Assembly (NCBI RefSeq): GCF_007474605.1
Contig: NZ_VHKL01000005.1
Coordinates: forward strand, 372,001-436,000
Length of the DNA stretch: 64,000 bases
Reading direction: 5' to 3'
DNA from: Rhodoligotrophos appendicifer
GTDB lineage: Bacteria > Pseudomonadota > Alphaproteobacteria > Rhizobiales > Im1
The first letter of the stretch is position 1. Every line of letters starts with the position of its first letter. Below the pieces are notes generated by a model. It was not told the origin of the DNA. It saw nothing but the letters and a program-made list of their open reading frames with translations, and searched no databases. Shown in pieces: positions 1 to 11,718 of the stretch. Made by a program: the position numbers and the translations under genes.

Positions 1-692
1 AGCATGAACACCCCGTCACCCCGCGGCACCACATAGAAGGGAATGCGCGGATGCAGCAGCCGCACCGGGCGGGAAAGCTGCATCTCGGGGCAGCGGACCA
101 GCAGCATCTCGCCCTTCACCCCGCGCAGATCGCCCAACACGTCACGGGCGGCGAGCCCGCGGCAATCGACCAGCCAGTCCGAGCCTGAACGTCGGCTGAG
201 CCCGTCGGTGTCGAGATGGATCGGCACTCCGAGGGCGTGCAGCCGCGCCGCCAGCACCTGCACGGCACGGCGCGGGTCGAGATGGCTCTCGTCGCGGAAG
301 AACAGGGCCCGCGAAAAGCGGCCTGCCAAGGCCGGCTCGATCTTGGCGATCTCGTCGGGACTGAGTGTCTCGAAGGCGCTGGTGCGGCGGCCGAAGCGGT
401 CGAGTTCGGCGGCATCCCGCCGCTGCGCCACGACGAGGGTGCCGTGCGGGACGACGTCCGGCATGATCCGCGGCCAATAGTCCAGCGCCTCGCGCCCCAG
501 CGACAGCACCAGCGGTTCGGCGCTTTCGCGTTCGCACCACGGCGCCAGCATGCCGCCCGCATAGCGCGAGCAAGAGGCGAGACCGAGGCTCGCGCCCCGC
601 TCCACGACTTCGACGGCGGCGCCGCGCTCCGCGAGAGCGAGGGCGGTCGTCAGTCCGGCAACGCCTGCGCCGATCACAGTGATGGTCGTCAT
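1..692 (-). CDS. thiO: FAD-dependent glycine oxidase ThiO (3' end outside window)
   Basis: About 230 N-terminal residues are visible and the gene runs off the left edge. The protein opens MTTITVIGAGVAGLTTALAL, a Rossmann FAD-binding GxGxxG motif, followed by the D-amino-acid-oxidase-like sequence SRYAGGMLAPW near residue 45. ThiO oxidises glycine to the imine used to build the thiazole ring of thiamine. A TPP riboswitch just upstream on the same strand supports this role over a general D-amino acid oxidase. In alphaproteobacteria thiO usually leads or joins a thiO-thiS-thiG-thiE cluster, which would lie left of the window. The ATG at 692 is chosen because it gives the Rossmann start directly and has a GGAG about ten bases upstream. 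Confidence 0.88.
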   Translation of the reverse strand, partial: MTTITVIGAGVAGLTTALALAERGAAVEVVERGASLGLASCSRYAGGMLAPWCERESAEPLVLSLGREALDYWPRIMPDVVPHGTLVVAQRRDAAELDRFGRRTSAFETLSPDEIAKIEPALAGRFSRALFFRDESHLDPRRAVQVLAARLHALGVPIHLDTDGLSRRSGSDWLVDCRGLAARDVLGDLRGVKGEMLLVRCPEMQLSRPVRLLHPRIPFYVVPRGDGVFM

Positions 693-754
693 GGTCCACA
701 CTCCGCCCGATGGGACGATGTCGAACTGGAGGGGGATGAGACGCCGAGGCAAGA

Positions 755-856
755 TCCATCCCTTCGCCAGCTTGACCTGGATCAGGTTCGAAGGGTCGCC
801 ATGTCGCGCTCGAAAGCGCCAATGGCCTCTCAGCCCCTGACGGGACTCCCCTTGGA
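755..856 (-). promoter_or_regulatory. TPP riboswitch (THI element) controlling thiO
   Basis: On the minus strand the order of conserved TPP aptamer blocks is complete. A GGGG-type helix leads into GGGGCTGAGAGG (top strand near 826-840), followed by GACCCTTCGAACCTGATC (about 781-799) and CAGGTC...GCTGGCGAAGGGATGGA (about 756-780). These are the CTGAGA and ACC-CTT-GAACCTGAT signatures that bind the pyrimidine and pyrophosphate of TPP. The aptamer ends about 65 bases before the thiO ATG. There is no evident terminator T-run, so control is more likely at translation initiation through masking of the Shine-Dalgarno near 705; that last point is inference. Confidence 0.93.
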
Positions 857-939
857 TGGCCCGTGATACGCCGACCGAGCCCGTCCCGTCAAATGGTGTC
901 CGGAGGCGCCTACTGCAAGCATGGTGGTGCAAGCTTGCT

Positions 940-2286
940 TCAGCTGCGCGGGAGAACTTCCCCGATCAGATCGTACTCTTCGCTGTCGATGACGCGGACG
1001 CGGTGGATGGATCCGACTTCGAGGTCCGGCTCGCCGGGCAGGAAGATATTCCCGTCGATCTCCGGTGCATCCCAGATGGTCCGGCCCACCGCTTCTTCCA
1101 TCTCGTCATCGATCGAATCGATGATGACGTCAATCTCGCGTCCCACCTTGGCGCGCATGACGGCGCCGCTGATCTCGGCTTGGGCGGCCATGAAGCGGTG
1201 CCAGCGTTCTTCCTTCACCTCCTCGGCCACGATCCCGGGCAGCATGTTCGCCGTGGCGCCGTCGACGGGTTCGTATTTGAAGCAGCCGACCCGTTCGAGC
1301 CGGGCCTCCTTCATCCAGTCCAGCAGGAACTCGAAATCCTCCTCCGTCTCGCCGGGAAACCCGACGATGAAGGTCGAGCGGATCGCCAGGTCGGGGCAGA
1401 TCTTGCGCCAGGCCTGCAGGCGCTCCAGCACCTTCACCTGGTTCGCCGGCCGGCGCATGTCCTTGAGGACCGTGGGGCTGGCATGTTGGAACGGAATGTC
1501 GAGATAGGGCAGGATCTTGCCGTCCGCCATCAGCGGGATCAGCCCGTCCACATGCGGATAGGGATAGACGTAATGCAGCCGGACCCAGGCGCCGAGTTCC
1601 CCCAGGGCGGTCGCCAGCGGCACGATCTTGGCCTCGAGTTCGCGTCCGCGGAACTTGCTCGTCGCATATTTGAGGTCGAGGCCGTAGGCGCTGGTGTCCT
1701 GCGAGATCACCAGCAGCTCCTTCACCCCGGCGCGCACCAGCTGCTCGGCCTCATACATGACATTCGCCGCCGGCCGGCTTTTCAGATCGCCGCGCAGGCT
1801 GGGGATGATGCAGAACGAGCAGCGGTTGTTGCAGCCCTCCGAGATCTTCAGATAGGCATAATGCCGCGGTGTCAGGCGCAGCCCCTCGGCCGGGACCAGA
1901 TCGACATAGGGGTCATGGACCGGCGGCACGGCCTCGTGCACTGCATGGACCACCGCCTCATATTGGTGCGGCCCCGTGATCGCCAGCACTTGCGGATGCG
2001 CATCCCGGATCCGCTCGGCCTCGACCCCCATGCAGCCGGTGACGATCACCCGTCCGTTTTCGGCGATCGCCTCCCCGATGGCGGCGAGCGATTCTGCCTT
2101 CGCGCTGTCCAGGAAGCCGCAGGTATTGACGATCACCACGTCCGCCCCGCCGTAATCGGGCGAGATGGCATAGCCCCCGGCGCGCAGCTGCGACAGGATC
2201 CGCTCGCTGTCCACGAGGGCCTTTGGGCAGCCGAGGCTGACCATCCCCACGGTCGGGGTGGCACGGATGTCGGTCTTCAATGTCAA
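940..2286 (-). CDS. rimO: ribosomal protein S12 methylthiotransferase RimO
   Basis: 448 residues. A radical SAM enzyme that adds a methylthio group to the conserved Asp of ribosomal protein S12. The N-terminal MTTase domain has the expected Cys at 20, 56 and 85 ([21 protein letters not shown]). The radical SAM domain has CNNRCSFC with Cys 152, 156 and 159. A TRAM-like end follows ([11 protein letters not shown]...). No ATG suits the family length: the only nearby one (2244) would remove the start of the first domain. A TTG at 2286 has GAAGGA six bases upstream and is taken as the start. The long antisense frame over this gene is a shadow. Confidence 0.93.
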   Translation of the reverse strand: MTLKTDIRATPTVGMVSLGCPKALVDSERILSQLRAGGYAISPDYGGADVVIVNTCGFLDSAKAESLAAIGEAIAENGRVIVTGCMGVEAERIRDAHPQVLAITGPHQYEAVVHAVHEAVPPVHDPYVDLVPAEGLRLTPRHYAYLKISEGCNNRCSFCIIPSLRGDLKSRPAANVMYEAEQLVRAGVKELLVISQDTSAYGLDLKYATSKFRGRELEAKIVPLATALGELGAWVRLHYVYPYPHVDGLIPLMADGKILPYLDIPFQHASPTVLKDMRRPANQVKVLERLQAWRKICPDLAIRSTFIVGFPGETEEDFEFLLDWMKEARLERVGCFKYEPVDGATANMLPGIVAEEVKEERWHRFMAAQAEISGAVMRAKVGREIDVIIDSIDDEMEEAVGRTIWDAPEIDGNIFLPGEPDLEVGSIHRVRVIDSEEYDLIGEVLPRS

Positions 2287-2332
2287 GATGGATCCTTCAC
2301 CGGCGTCCGCGCTCTTTAGAGCATTTCCGCGT

Positions 2333-3592
2333 TCAAACAAGAGGCGATGGCGCGCTTCCCAGCCATTCCTGGCAGAACAGATGCTCTTCCGGCGCGAATA
2401 CCCCGATCGCATTGGAGAAGCCGTGCAGCATATGCTCGCCCATGGGCCGCCAGCAGCCTTCCAGGCAATTCTTGAATTCCTCGCTCGCCAGAATGGGTTC
2501 GCCCAGCGCTTTGCACAGCTGCTCCAGCCGTGCCACTTCGTTGACGGCGGCACCGAACACCGAGAAGGTCAGCCGCTCCGGCACGCCCACATTGCCAAAC
2601 ATGACGTCGCCCATATGCAGGCCGATGACGCAGTCCAGTTCCGACAGGCCCTGCCGGACCCGCTCTTCGTTCTTGCGCATGAGGTCCATGCGCGCCCCGA
2701 TCGCCGCCCGCAAGGCCGCATCGCAGCCCTGGGAGCCGTTGATCGGGAAAATCGCCAGCACGGCATCTCCGATGAAGCTGAGCACCTCGCCGCCCGCCTC
2801 GATCACCGCATTGGCGACGACGTCGAAATAGGCGTTCAGCGTATCGATATAGTCCTGCCGCGACAGCAGATCGGCGAGCCGGGTCGATCCGCGCATATCC
2901 GCATACCAGATCGCTGCATTGATGGTCTCGCCGTCGCCGCGCTTGATCTGGCCGGACAACACGCGCTCTCCGGCCTGCCCCCCGAGATAGGTTTTCACCA
3001 CGATGGTGGTGAGCCGGGTCCGCACCGCCATCTTGCAGGCCACCGCCAGGCGCCGCTGGATGCGCTTCAACGCCAGCATCTCGGCGTCCGTGAAGATCCT
3101 GTCCGACGCCCAGGAGCCGAACATGCCGCGCATGTCCTCTTCGCCCACATCCTGGAAGGGGACCAGGAAGGCGTAATAATCGACAGCTCCCAGGGCGATC
3201 AGGTCCTTGAAGACCGTGAACTCGTTTTCGGTGCTCTTGTTCAGCTGGCGGCGGATGAAGGTGACTTGGTCCTTGAACATCTGCGCGAAGGGACTGCCCG
3301 AATAGCCTTCCGGCTTCGCACCGCCCGGCTGATGCAGATATTTGTCGACCGTGATCCCCGAGCCCCTGATCCAGGTATAGCCGACCGCCCGATAGAGCGG
3401 GTGGATGGTGGAGAACGCGAAGTAGCTGCGCAGCAGCGGCACGCCGGCATCCACCAATCTTTCGCAGCAGCCGGCCACGATCGTGCCGATCTCATGGTCC
3501 TTGAGTGCCTGCTCCATCAGCCACTCGGCGGTCTCCTCGATCAGCTCCATATCTAGGGAGCCAACGTCTCTTTCGATGTCGATAGTGCTCAT
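2333..3592 (-). CDS. class III adenylate/guanylate cyclase
   Basis: 419 residues. The C-terminal half is a class III cyclase catalytic domain (about 220-360). Metal-binding Asp232 lies in WYADMRGST, Asp276 in [10 protein letters not shown], and the transition-state pair is Asn351/Arg355 in [12 protein letters not shown]. The N-terminal 215 residues have no transmembrane segment and no sensor domain I can name; they are rich in aromatic residues and look globular. The position usually held by the adenine-selecting Lys in bacterial relatives (KFIGD) is Ser272, so substrate identity is uncertain. It is divergent from the carboxylase gene and ends 46 bases before the rimO start, so the two may be cotranscribed. 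Confidence 0.88.
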   Translation of the reverse strand: MSTIDIERDVGSLDMELIEETAEWLMEQALKDHEIGTIVAGCCERLVDAGVPLLRSYFAFSTIHPLYRAVGYTWIRGSGITVDKYLHQPGGAKPEGYSGSPFAQMFKDQVTFIRRQLNKSTENEFTVFKDLIALGAVDYYAFLVPFQDVGEEDMRGMFGSWASDRIFTDAEMLALKRIQRRLAVACKMAVRTRLTTIVVKTYLGGQAGERVLSGQIKRGDGETINAAIWYADMRGSTRLADLLSRQDYIDTLNAYFDVVANAVIEAGGEVLSFIGDAVLAIFPINGSQGCDAALRAAIGARMDLMRKNEERVRQGLSELDCVIGLHMGDVMFGNVGVPERLTFSVFGAAVNEVARLEQLCKALGEPILASEEFKNCLEGCWRPMGEHMLHGFSNAIGVFAPEEHLFCQEWLGSAPSPLV

Positions 3593-3689
3593 TCGCGCCC
3601 TCGAGGCTTTCGATCAGTAGTTTACGCCTGTAAGCCGGCCCGCTAAAAGCCGGCACACCCTTACATCAGCTGGGAGTAGGCAAGACGTC
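3593..3689. promoter_or_regulatory. divergent promoter region, cyclase / acyl-CoA carboxylase
   Basis: A 97-base gap between divergent genes must hold both promoters. It contains a near-perfect inverted repeat, GTTTAC-GCCT-GTAAGC (3620-3635), and a hairpin with GCCGGC arms (3634-3639 and 3649-3654). The first looks like an operator. I cannot assign a regulator. Confidence 0.3.
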
Positions 3690-5702
<2,013 letters not shown>

Positions 5703-5756
5703 TCGGCGGGGAGGCCCCCCGAAGGGTCTCGCCCACGCCCTTGCCCGATAATCTCG

Positions 5757-5769
5757 ACTAGTTTACTAG
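5757..5769 (+). promoter_or_regulatory. candidate Rrf2 operator / promoter
   Basis: A direct repeat ACTAG-TTT-ACTAG lies 35 bases before the Rrf2 start. It overlaps a possible promoter, TTGCCC (5741-5746), 17 bases, TACTAG (5764-5769). Rrf2 regulators commonly repress their own promoters, so this is a candidate self-operator. The promoter match is weak. Confidence 0.3.
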
Positions 5770-5803
5770 ATTTAGGCGACTGGCCTGTGCTCGATCCCCA
5801 CGC

Positions 5804-6286
5804 ATGATCTCTCAGAAGACAAAATATGCTCTGCAGGCGATGATCGCCCTCGCGCGGTCCGAGCAGGGCAGTGTGGTCAATATTGCCGATCTCGCCGAGG
5901 CCCGGGGGATTCCGCAGCGGTTCCTCGAACAGATCCTCCTGGTGTTGAAGCACAATGCCCTGGTGGCGAGCCGTCGTGGCCCCCGGGGCGGCTACATCCT
6001 GATCAAACCGGCCTCGGAGATCACCATCGGCTCCATCGTGCGCATGATCGAGGGCCCGATCGCGCCGCTTCCATGCCTGTCCAAACGCGCCTACCGGCGC
6101 TGCGACGACTGTCGTGACGAGGCCTCCTGCGAGATTCGCCGAATCTTCTTCGAGGTGCACCAGGCCACCACGAATATTCTCGATCGCGTCACCCTGCAGG
6201 ACGCGATTTCGGATGGCCCCCTCTGGCACGCCGCCATCGCCGAGGCAGAACCGGCGTCGGCCTTGCCCGCCACGCTCCCCGCCTGA
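5804..6286 (+). CDS. Rrf2 family transcriptional regulator, four-cysteine type
   Basis: 160 residues. The N-terminal winged helix is typical of Rrf2 (MISQKTKYALQAMIALA, then RFLEQILLVLKHNALVASRRGPRGGYIL). Cysteines at 91, 100, 103 and 109 lie where IscR and relatives bind a [2Fe-2S] cluster, but the spacing C-X8-C-X2-C-X5-C differs from IscR's three cysteines. It directly precedes a complete sulfate importer on the same strand, which suggests a CymR-like role in sulfur control. That link is inference from position. Confidence 0.85.
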   Translation: MISQKTKYALQAMIALARSEQGSVVNIADLAEARGIPQRFLEQILLVLKHNALVASRRGPRGGYILIKPASEITIGSIVRMIEGPIAPLPCLSKRAYRRCDDCRDEASCEIRRIFFEVHQATTNILDRVTLQDAISDGPLWHAAIAEAEPASALPATLPA

Positions 6287-6416
6287 GAGAACCGGCGGAC
6301 CCTGCGGCGGGGAAGCGCGCGGGATCTGGCCAGTTGCGAGACGCGGGGCCCACCGGCCTTTCGCGCAAGGTCCCAGCCGAGAGCAAGAGACAAATCTGTG
6401 GATTAAATTCCTGACT

Positions 6417-6444
6417 TCGTGGGGCGTCGAATCCACGATTGACA
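6417..6444 (+). promoter_or_regulatory. candidate sulfate-operon promoter and operator
   Basis: An inverted repeat TCGTGG-N10-CCACGA (6417-6438) abuts a consensus -35 TTGACA (6439-6444). A second, wider pairing GTGGATT (6398-6404) with AATCCAC (6430-6436) shares the right arm. A good -10 is not evident at the expected distance, so binding of an activator or repressor here is likely but unproven. The target would be the sulfate-binding protein gene starting at 6494. Confidence 0.35.
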
Positions 6445-6493
6445 AACTCTACCAAATCGATCGACATTGATGCCATCAATGAGGGACGGCATC

Positions 6494-7522
6494 ATGGCAC
6501 AGTCAGTTTCGAGACGGCTTTTGACCCGCGTCGCATTCCTGGCGCTTCCGCTTGTTCTGGCGGCAACCCTGGCCCAGGCCGCCAATATCACGCTCTTGAA
6601 CGTCTCATATGATCCCACCCGTGAGCTCTATAAGGCCTATAATTCCGCTTTCGCGAAGCATTGGGCGGAGAAGACCGGCGACAAGGTCAGGGTGAGGGTT
6701 TCTCACGGTGGCTCCGGCAAGCAGGCCCGCACGGTCATCGACGGTCTTGATGCCGATGTCGTGACCCTCGCGCTGGCCGCCGACATCGATGCCATTGCGA
6801 AGGCGACCCAGAAGCTCCCGGCCGACTGGCAGTCAAAGTTTCCCCATAACAGCGCGCCTTACACCTCGACCATCGTATTTCTGGTGAGGAAGGGAAATCC
6901 CAAGAACATCAAGGATTGGGATGATCTGGTGAAGGACGGCGTCGCGGTGATCACCCCCAATCCGAAGACCTCAGGCGGTGCACGGTGGAATTATCTCGCA
7001 GCCTGGGGTTATGCGCGCGACAAGTATGGCAGTGACGAGAAGGCGCGCGCATTCGTGCAGTCGCTGTTCCGGCATGTTCCCGTGCTCGATACCGGCGCGC
7101 GCGGCTCCACCACGACCTTCGCTCAGCGCGGCATCGGCGATGTGCTGCTGGCTTGGGAAAACGAAGCCTTTCTCGCCATCAACGAGTTGGGCCCCGAGGC
7201 CTTCGAAATCATTGTCCCCTCAGTATCGATCCTTGCGGAGCCACCGGTTGCCGTCGTTCCGGGCAATACGGATGCGAAGGGCACGACCGCCGTCGCGACG
7301 GCCTATCTCGATTATCTCTATTCGGTGGAGGGGCAGAAGATCGCCGCCGAGAACTATTATCGGCCCGTCAAAACGGAAGGTATTGATCCTGCGCTTATGA
7401 AGCGGTTCCCCGAGGTTAAGCTCTTCACGATCGATGATAAGTTCGGCGGCTGGGCGAAGGCGCAGGAGGAGCATTTCAGCAATGGCGGGATCTTCGATCA
7501 GATTTTCAAGCCAGGGAATTGA
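6494..7522 (+). CDS. sulfate ABC transporter, periplasmic substrate-binding protein
   Basis: 342 residues, of the Sbp/CysP family. A Sec signal peptide covers residues 1-29 (basic SRRLLTR, hydrophobic core, cleavage after AQA). The mature start [19 protein letters not shown] and the later motif [25 protein letters not shown] are characteristic of sulfate/thiosulfate-binding proteins. It captures sulfate in the periplasm for the permease encoded next. The ATG at 6494 is chosen over upstream TTG/ATG codons because of GAGGG eight bases before it and because it gives a clean signal peptide. Confidence 0.92.
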   Translation: MAQSVSRRLLTRVAFLALPLVLAATLAQAANITLLNVSYDPTRELYKAYNSAFAKHWAEKTGDKVRVRVSHGGSGKQARTVIDGLDADVVTLALAADIDAIAKATQKLPADWQSKFPHNSAPYTSTIVFLVRKGNPKNIKDWDDLVKDGVAVITPNPKTSGGARWNYLAAWGYARDKYGSDEKARAFVQSLFRHVPVLDTGARGSTTTFAQRGIGDVLLAWENEAFLAINELGPEAFEIIVPSVSILAEPPVAVVPGNTDAKGTTAVATAYLDYLYSVEGQKIAAENYYRPVKTEGIDPALMKRFPEVKLFTIDDKFGGWAKAQEEHFSNGGIFDQIFKPGN

Positions 7523-7525
7523 GGG

Positions 7526-8383
7526 GTGACGCGGGGGGCGGCAGGGCAGGGCATCCGGTTTGTGAAGCCGAGTGTGCTGCCGGGCTTCGGCTTGGCCCTT
7601 GGCTTCACGCTCACCTATATGGGCCTGATCGTGCTGCTGCCCTTGGCGGCATTGGTGCTGAAAACCGCATCCCTCGGCTGGGGTGAGATCTGGGCCATCA
7701 TCACCGAGGCGCGGGTCCTCGCGGCCCTGCGCCTGAGTTTCGGAACCGCCTTCATTGCCGCCGCCCTCAATGCCGTCTTCGGGCTGCTGGTGGCTTGGGT
7801 CTTGGTCCGCTACCGCTTTCCCGGGCGGAGGCTGTTTGATGCCGTTGTTGACCTGCCTTTCGCTCTTCCCACGGCGGTGGCTGGCATCGCCCTCACGGCC
7901 CTCTATGCGCCCAATGGCTGGATCGGCAAGCTGCTTGAGCCCTTGGGGCTGAAGGTGGCCTATACCCCCCTCGGCATCGTCATTGCGCTCACCTTTATCG
8001 GCTTGCCCTTCGTCGTGCGCACGGTCCAGCCGGTGCTCGAGGATCTCGATCGTGAGACGGAGGAGGCCTCCGCGACCCTCGGCGCCAGGCGCCATCAGAC
8101 CCTGGCCAGGGTCGTCCTGCCGACGCTGCTGCCGGCCTTGCTGACCGGTTTTGCTCTCGCCTTCGCCCGCGCCGTGGGCGAATATGGCTCCGTGATCTTC
8201 ATCGCCGGCAACATTCCCTACGTCTCGGAAATCGCGCCCCTGCTGATCGCCATCAAGCTTGAGGAATTCGATTATGCCGGCGCGACCGCCATCGCGACGG
8301 CGATGCTCGCGCTCTCCTTCACGATCCTGCTGGTCCTCAATCTGATCCAGGCCTATGGACGCAGGAGATACGGCCATGACTGA
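7526..8383 (+). CDS. cysT: sulfate ABC transporter permease CysT
   Basis: 285 residues with about six membrane spans. The cytoplasmic EAA loop ([30 protein letters not shown]) contacts the ATPase. It forms the heterodimeric channel with CysW in the inner membrane. It follows the binding-protein stop by three bases. The GTG at 7526 is used; the ribosome site is poor and an internal GTG about 36 bases later is possible, so the N-terminus is uncertain. It overlaps cysW by eight bases. Confidence 0.93.
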   Translation: MTRGAAGQGIRFVKPSVLPGFGLALGFTLTYMGLIVLLPLAALVLKTASLGWGEIWAIITEARVLAALRLSFGTAFIAAALNAVFGLLVAWVLVRYRFPGRRLFDAVVDLPFALPTAVAGIALTALYAPNGWIGKLLEPLGLKVAYTPLGIVIALTFIGLPFVVRTVQPVLEDLDRETEEASATLGARRHQTLARVVLPTLLPALLTGFALAFARAVGEYGSVIFIAGNIPYVSEIAPLLIAIKLEEFDYAGATAIATAMLALSFTILLVLNLIQAYGRRRYGHD

Positions 8384-9245
8384 TGCCGCAGTTCCGCGCA
8401 ACCGGCCCTCCGTTACCCAGGAACCGGTCCTTGTCCGCATCCTGGCCATCACCGTGGCCCTGGCTTTCCTCAGCCTCTTCCTGCTGATGCCGCTGATCCT
8501 CGTTTTCGCCGAGGCCTTGCGCGAAGGCATGGGCGCCTATGTCGACGCCATCCTCGACCCCGATGCCCTCGCTGCCATTCGTCTCACGCTGTTGGTGGCG
8601 GCGATTGCAGTCCCCGCCAATTTGATCCTCGGCCTGGCCGCCTCCTGGGCGGTGGCTAAGTTCGAGTTCAAGGGCAAGAGCCTGCTCACGACCTTGATCG
8701 ATCTCCCCTTCTCCGTGTCGCCCGTGATCTCCGGCCTGATCTATGTCCTGCTGTTCAGCGCTCATGGCTATTTCGGCCCCTGGCTCAAATCCCACGGTGT
8801 CGAAATCATCTTCGCGGTACCGGGGATCGTGCTGGCGACGATCTTCGTGACGTTTCCCTTCGTCGCCCGCGAACTCATCCCGCTGATGCAGGAGCAAGGC
8901 AAACAGGATGAGGAGGCGGCCCTCTCCCTGGGCGCCAGCGGATGGCAGACCTTCCTCTACATCACTCTGCCCAATGCCAAATGGGCGCTGCTCTACGGCG
9001 TCCTGCTCTGCAACGCCCGCGCCATGGGTGAGTTCGGCGCCGTCTCCGTCGTCTCGGGCCATATTCGCGGCGAGACGAACACGATGCCCTTGCAAGTCGA
9101 GATCCTCTACAATGAATATGCGTTCACCAGTGCTTTCGCCGTCGCCTCGTTGCTGGCTTTGCTGGCGCTGGTGACATTGGCCATCAAGACCTTTCTCGAA
9201 TGGCGTTACGCCGGCGAGATGGCCGCCTCGACGCGGCTCGATTGA
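8376..9245 (+). CDS. cysW: sulfate ABC transporter permease CysW
   Basis: 289 residues with about six membrane spans and the EAA loop [31 protein letters not shown]. It is the partner of CysT in the sulfate channel. The ATG at 8376 lies inside the end of cysT, with GCAGGAGA seven bases upstream, and is preferred to the in-frame ATG at 8355. The overlap implies translational coupling. Confidence 0.93.
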   Translation: MTDAAVPRNRPSVTQEPVLVRILAITVALAFLSLFLLMPLILVFAEALREGMGAYVDAILDPDALAAIRLTLLVAAIAVPANLILGLAASWAVAKFEFKGKSLLTTLIDLPFSVSPVISGLIYVLLFSAHGYFGPWLKSHGVEIIFAVPGIVLATIFVTFPFVARELIPLMQEQGKQDEEAALSLGASGWQTFLYITLPNAKWALLYGVLLCNARAMGEFGAVSVVSGHIRGETNTMPLQVEILYNEYAFTSAFAVASLLALLALVTLAIKTFLEWRYAGEMAASTRLD

Positions 9246-9257
9246 GGACCACGAAGG

Positions 9258-10382
9258 ATGGATGCCCGCACGATGCCCTTGTCGCGACCGGAGACCGACG
9301 CCCCTGCCGCCATTGGGCTGGGCCAGGACCATTGGGGCGAGCCCATCGAGGTCAATGTCGAGGGCGTCAGCAAGGCCTTCGGCGACACCGCCGCCCTTCA
9401 TGACGTCTCCCTCGCCATCAAGCCGGGCGAGTTGATCGCCCTTCTGGGGCCCTCGGGTTCGGGCAAGACGACGCTTCTGCGCATCCTGGGCGGGCTTGAC
9501 GAGCCCAGTGCCGGCCGCGTCATGTTCGGCCCGGAGGATGCGCTGAAACTCTCCGTCCAGGAGCGCAATGTCGGCTTCGTCTTCCAGCAATACGCGCTTT
9601 TCCGCCACATGACCGTGCTCCAGAACGTGACCTTCGGATTGAAGGTCCGGCCCAGCGCCACCCGGCCGTCCAAGGCGGAGATCCGCCAGCGGGCCCTCGA
9701 TCTGATCAAGCTCATCCAGCTCGAGGGTCTGGACGGTCGCTATCCCTCGCAGCTGTCCGGCGGCCAACGGCAGCGGGTGGCCCTCGCCAGGGCTCTGGCG
9801 ATCCAGCCGCGGATCCTTCTGTTGGATGAGCCCTTCGGCGCCCTCGACGCGAAGGTGCGCAAGGAGCTGCGGCGCTGGCTGCGCGAGCTCCACCAGCACA
9901 CCGGCCACACGACCGTCTTCGTCACCCATGATCAGGAGGAGGCCCTCGAGCTCGCGGACCGGGTCGTGGTCATGAACAGGGGCAGGATCGAGCAGGTGGG
10001 CACTCCCGACGAGATCTATGACCGTCCGGCGACGCCCTTCGTGGTGGGCTTCATTGGCGAGGCCAGCCGCTTCGACATCCATGTCGACCGCTCTCGCGCC
10101 TTTCTCTTCGAGCGCCCTGTCAGCCTCCCCTCAATCCCCGAGGCCGATGGCCGCTATGTCGTCTTCGTCCGCCCCCAGGACATCCTCCTGGGTCCCCGCG
10201 CGGCCGGCGACATCCCGGGGATCGTCCGCGCCCTGCGCCGCCATGGCGCCGTACGGCGGGTCGAGATCGGCGTTGCCGACGGGTCCTCCGTCATCGAGGC
10301 CGACTGCGCTGGCCGGGAGGACATCCGCACCGGCCAGCAGGTCGGGCTCACCTTCCGCAACGTCGCCATCTTCCCCGCCTGA
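9258..10382 (+). CDS. cysA: sulfate ABC transporter ATP-binding protein CysA
   Basis: 374 residues. Walker [10 protein letters not shown] (64-72), signature LSGGQ (166-170), Walker B ILLLDE (186-191), and the switch His in [16 protein letters not shown]. After about residue 270 comes a TOBE-like C-terminal regulatory domain. It powers the CysTW channel. About 30 residues precede the usual family start at [14 protein letters not shown]; the SD is ambiguous, so a shorter form is possible. It is the last gene of the importer operon. Confidence 0.93.
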   Translation: MDARTMPLSRPETDAPAAIGLGQDHWGEPIEVNVEGVSKAFGDTAALHDVSLAIKPGELIALLGPSGSGKTTLLRILGGLDEPSAGRVMFGPEDALKLSVQERNVGFVFQQYALFRHMTVLQNVTFGLKVRPSATRPSKAEIRQRALDLIKLIQLEGLDGRYPSQLSGGQRQRVALARALAIQPRILLLDEPFGALDAKVRKELRRWLRELHQHTGHTTVFVTHDQEEALELADRVVVMNRGRIEQVGTPDEIYDRPATPFVVGFIGEASRFDIHVDRSRAFLFERPVSLPSIPEADGRYVVFVRPQDILLGPRAAGDIPGIVRALRRHGAVRRVEIGVADGSSVIEADCAGREDIRTGQQVGLTFRNVAIFPA

Positions 10383-10680
10383 AAGCGGACCGGCCCCGGC
10401 CAGCATATCGACGCCCGCGTCATTCCGGCTTCCAACCTGTCACCCTCGGTCCCCTTCTTCACCATCCTCGGGCGTCTTCTTCGTCATCCTCGGGCTTGCC
10501 CCGAGGATCCAGGGGCCGGGCGGAAGATGCTTTCCCCGAGGGTCCTGCCTCCCCTCGAACAAGCCTCAGCACCGGCCGCAAGACGCCGCTCGCTCCGCTC
10601 TCTTCGCCTTTACGCCTAGCCAAACGTGTCGCTCTGCGTTACGCACCGCACCGGGCGCACACGCAGCCGGAGGGGGGCAC
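10383..10680. repeat. intergenic tract with a Rhizobiales-type palindromic repeat
   Basis: A perfect hairpin, ATCCTCGGG (10486-10494), loop cttgc, CCCGAGGAT (10500-10508), is followed by CCAGGGG. A partial copy of the left arm, ATCCTCGGG, lies upstream near 10465. Such GTCATCCTCGGGC...GAGGATCC elements recur in Rhizobiales intergenic DNA. No T-run follows, so it is not a clear terminator. I see no gene in the rest of the gap. Confidence 0.55.
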
Positions 10681-11022
10681 ATGGCGGTCGACTGGAAGTT
10701 TTTGTTTCTCAGCTACGAGGGCCGCATCAACCGGGCGCTGTGGTGGCTCGGTCTGATTTGCACCGTCCTGCTCTCCGGCCTCGGCGTCATAGTCTTCGGC
10801 CATGACAGCGTGCTGGCCTGGCTCTGGAACCTGATCCTGCTCTATCCCTCGCTCTGCATCTATATCAAGCGCTGCCATGACCGCGACCAGTCCGGATGGT
10901 GGGTCCTGCTGCTGTTGGTGCCGGTGGTCGGCTTTCTCTGGGCGCTGATCAATCTTGGCATCATGCAGGGCACGCGAGGGCCGAACCGCTTCGGGCCCGA
11001 CCCTCTTGGGCGTGTGATCTAA
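10681..11022 (+). CDS. DUF805 family membrane protein
   Basis: 113 residues. It has the DUF805 pattern: SYEGRINRALWWLGL at the start, an aromatic-rich set of three or four membrane spans, and the conserved YIKRCHDRDQSGWW motif before the last spans. It ends GPNRFGPDPLG, also typical. The family has no established function. The ATG is set by a strong GGAGGGGGG seven to ten bases upstream. A longer in-frame reading back into cysA is spurious. Confidence 0.85.
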   Translation: MAVDWKFLFLSYEGRINRALWWLGLICTVLLSGLGVIVFGHDSVLAWLWNLILLYPSLCIYIKRCHDRDQSGWWVLLLLVPVVGFLWALINLGIMQGTRGPNRFGPDPLGRVI

Positions 11023-11045
11023 GCGAAGGCCGCGGCCGGACGAGG

Positions 11046-11612
11046 CTACTCGGCAGCCTGCCGCCGTTCATGCCGTCCTTCGAGGATCTCCTCCGCGATC
11101 TTGTTCGAGAACGCCTCGAGATCGCCTGGATTGCGGCTGGTGATGATCCCCTGGTCGGTCACCACCTCCTTGTCGGCCCAGTGGGCGCCGGCATTGATCA
11201 TGTCGGTCTTGATCGATTTGTACGATGTGGCGTTGCGGCCTTTGACCAGCCCCGCTTCGATCAGCAGCCAGGGGCCATGGCAGATGGCGGCGATCACCTT
11301 CTTCTGCGTGTCGAACGCCTTGATGAGATCGATCACGGTGGCTTCGACCCGCAGCAGGTCGGGATTGATCTGGCCGCCGGGCAGGACGATCGCATCATAG
11401 TCATCCGCCTTGATGTCCTTGACGGAGGTGTCGACGGGGACTTCGCGGCCCCAGTCCTTCTTGTCCCAGCCGGTGATTTTTGCGCCGTCCAGCGAGGCGA
11501 CATGGACGGTCGCGCCCTTCTCCTTGAGCAGGTCGCGCGGCACTTCAAGCTCAGATTGCTCGAAGCCGTTGGTGGCGACGATCAGCACCCGCTTGCCTGA
11601 CAGATCATGCAT
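11046..11612 (-). CDS. DJ-1/PfpI family protein (class I glutamine amidotransferase-like)
   Basis: 188 residues. PfpI-type fold with the nucleophile-elbow Cys111 in AAICHGPW, an N-terminal Glu in FEQSELEVPRD, and VLPGG near 77-81. Relatives act as intracellular proteases, glyoxalase III or protein deglycases; the exact activity cannot be told from sequence. The start at 11612 has AGGAGA about six bases upstream. It lies downstream of uvrA on the same strand, with a 106-base gap. Confidence 0.87.
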   Translation of the reverse strand: MHDLSGKRVLIVATNGFEQSELEVPRDLLKEKGATVHVASLDGAKITGWDKKDWGREVPVDTSVKDIKADDYDAIVLPGGQINPDLLRVEATVIDLIKAFDTQKKVIAAICHGPWLLIEAGLVKGRNATSYKSIKTDMINAGAHWADKEVVTDQGIITSRNPGDLEAFSNKIAEEILEGRHERRQAAE

Positions 11613-11718
11613 GGGGAAGTCTCCTGTTGAGTTTTGAGTGTGCCGCCGCATCTGTCGACGCAGCCGGCCCTGATCACTCAACGGCAGAAGAAATCAGCGG
11701 TTCCCTGGTGCCTCCAGG

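Noticed and set aside
856-2319. 487-codon plus-strand open frame opposite rimO
   Set aside because: It covers a complete radical SAM gene on the other strand and shows no motif.
10018-10680. Apparent fusion of an out-of-frame cysA end with the DUF805 protein
   Set aside because: The upstream part is out of frame with cysA and of shadow composition; a strong ribosome site at about 10670 sets the DUF805 start at 10681.
11023-11045. GGCCGCGGCC palindrome between DUF805 and the DJ-1 gene as a terminator
   Set aside because: Short, without T-runs on either side.
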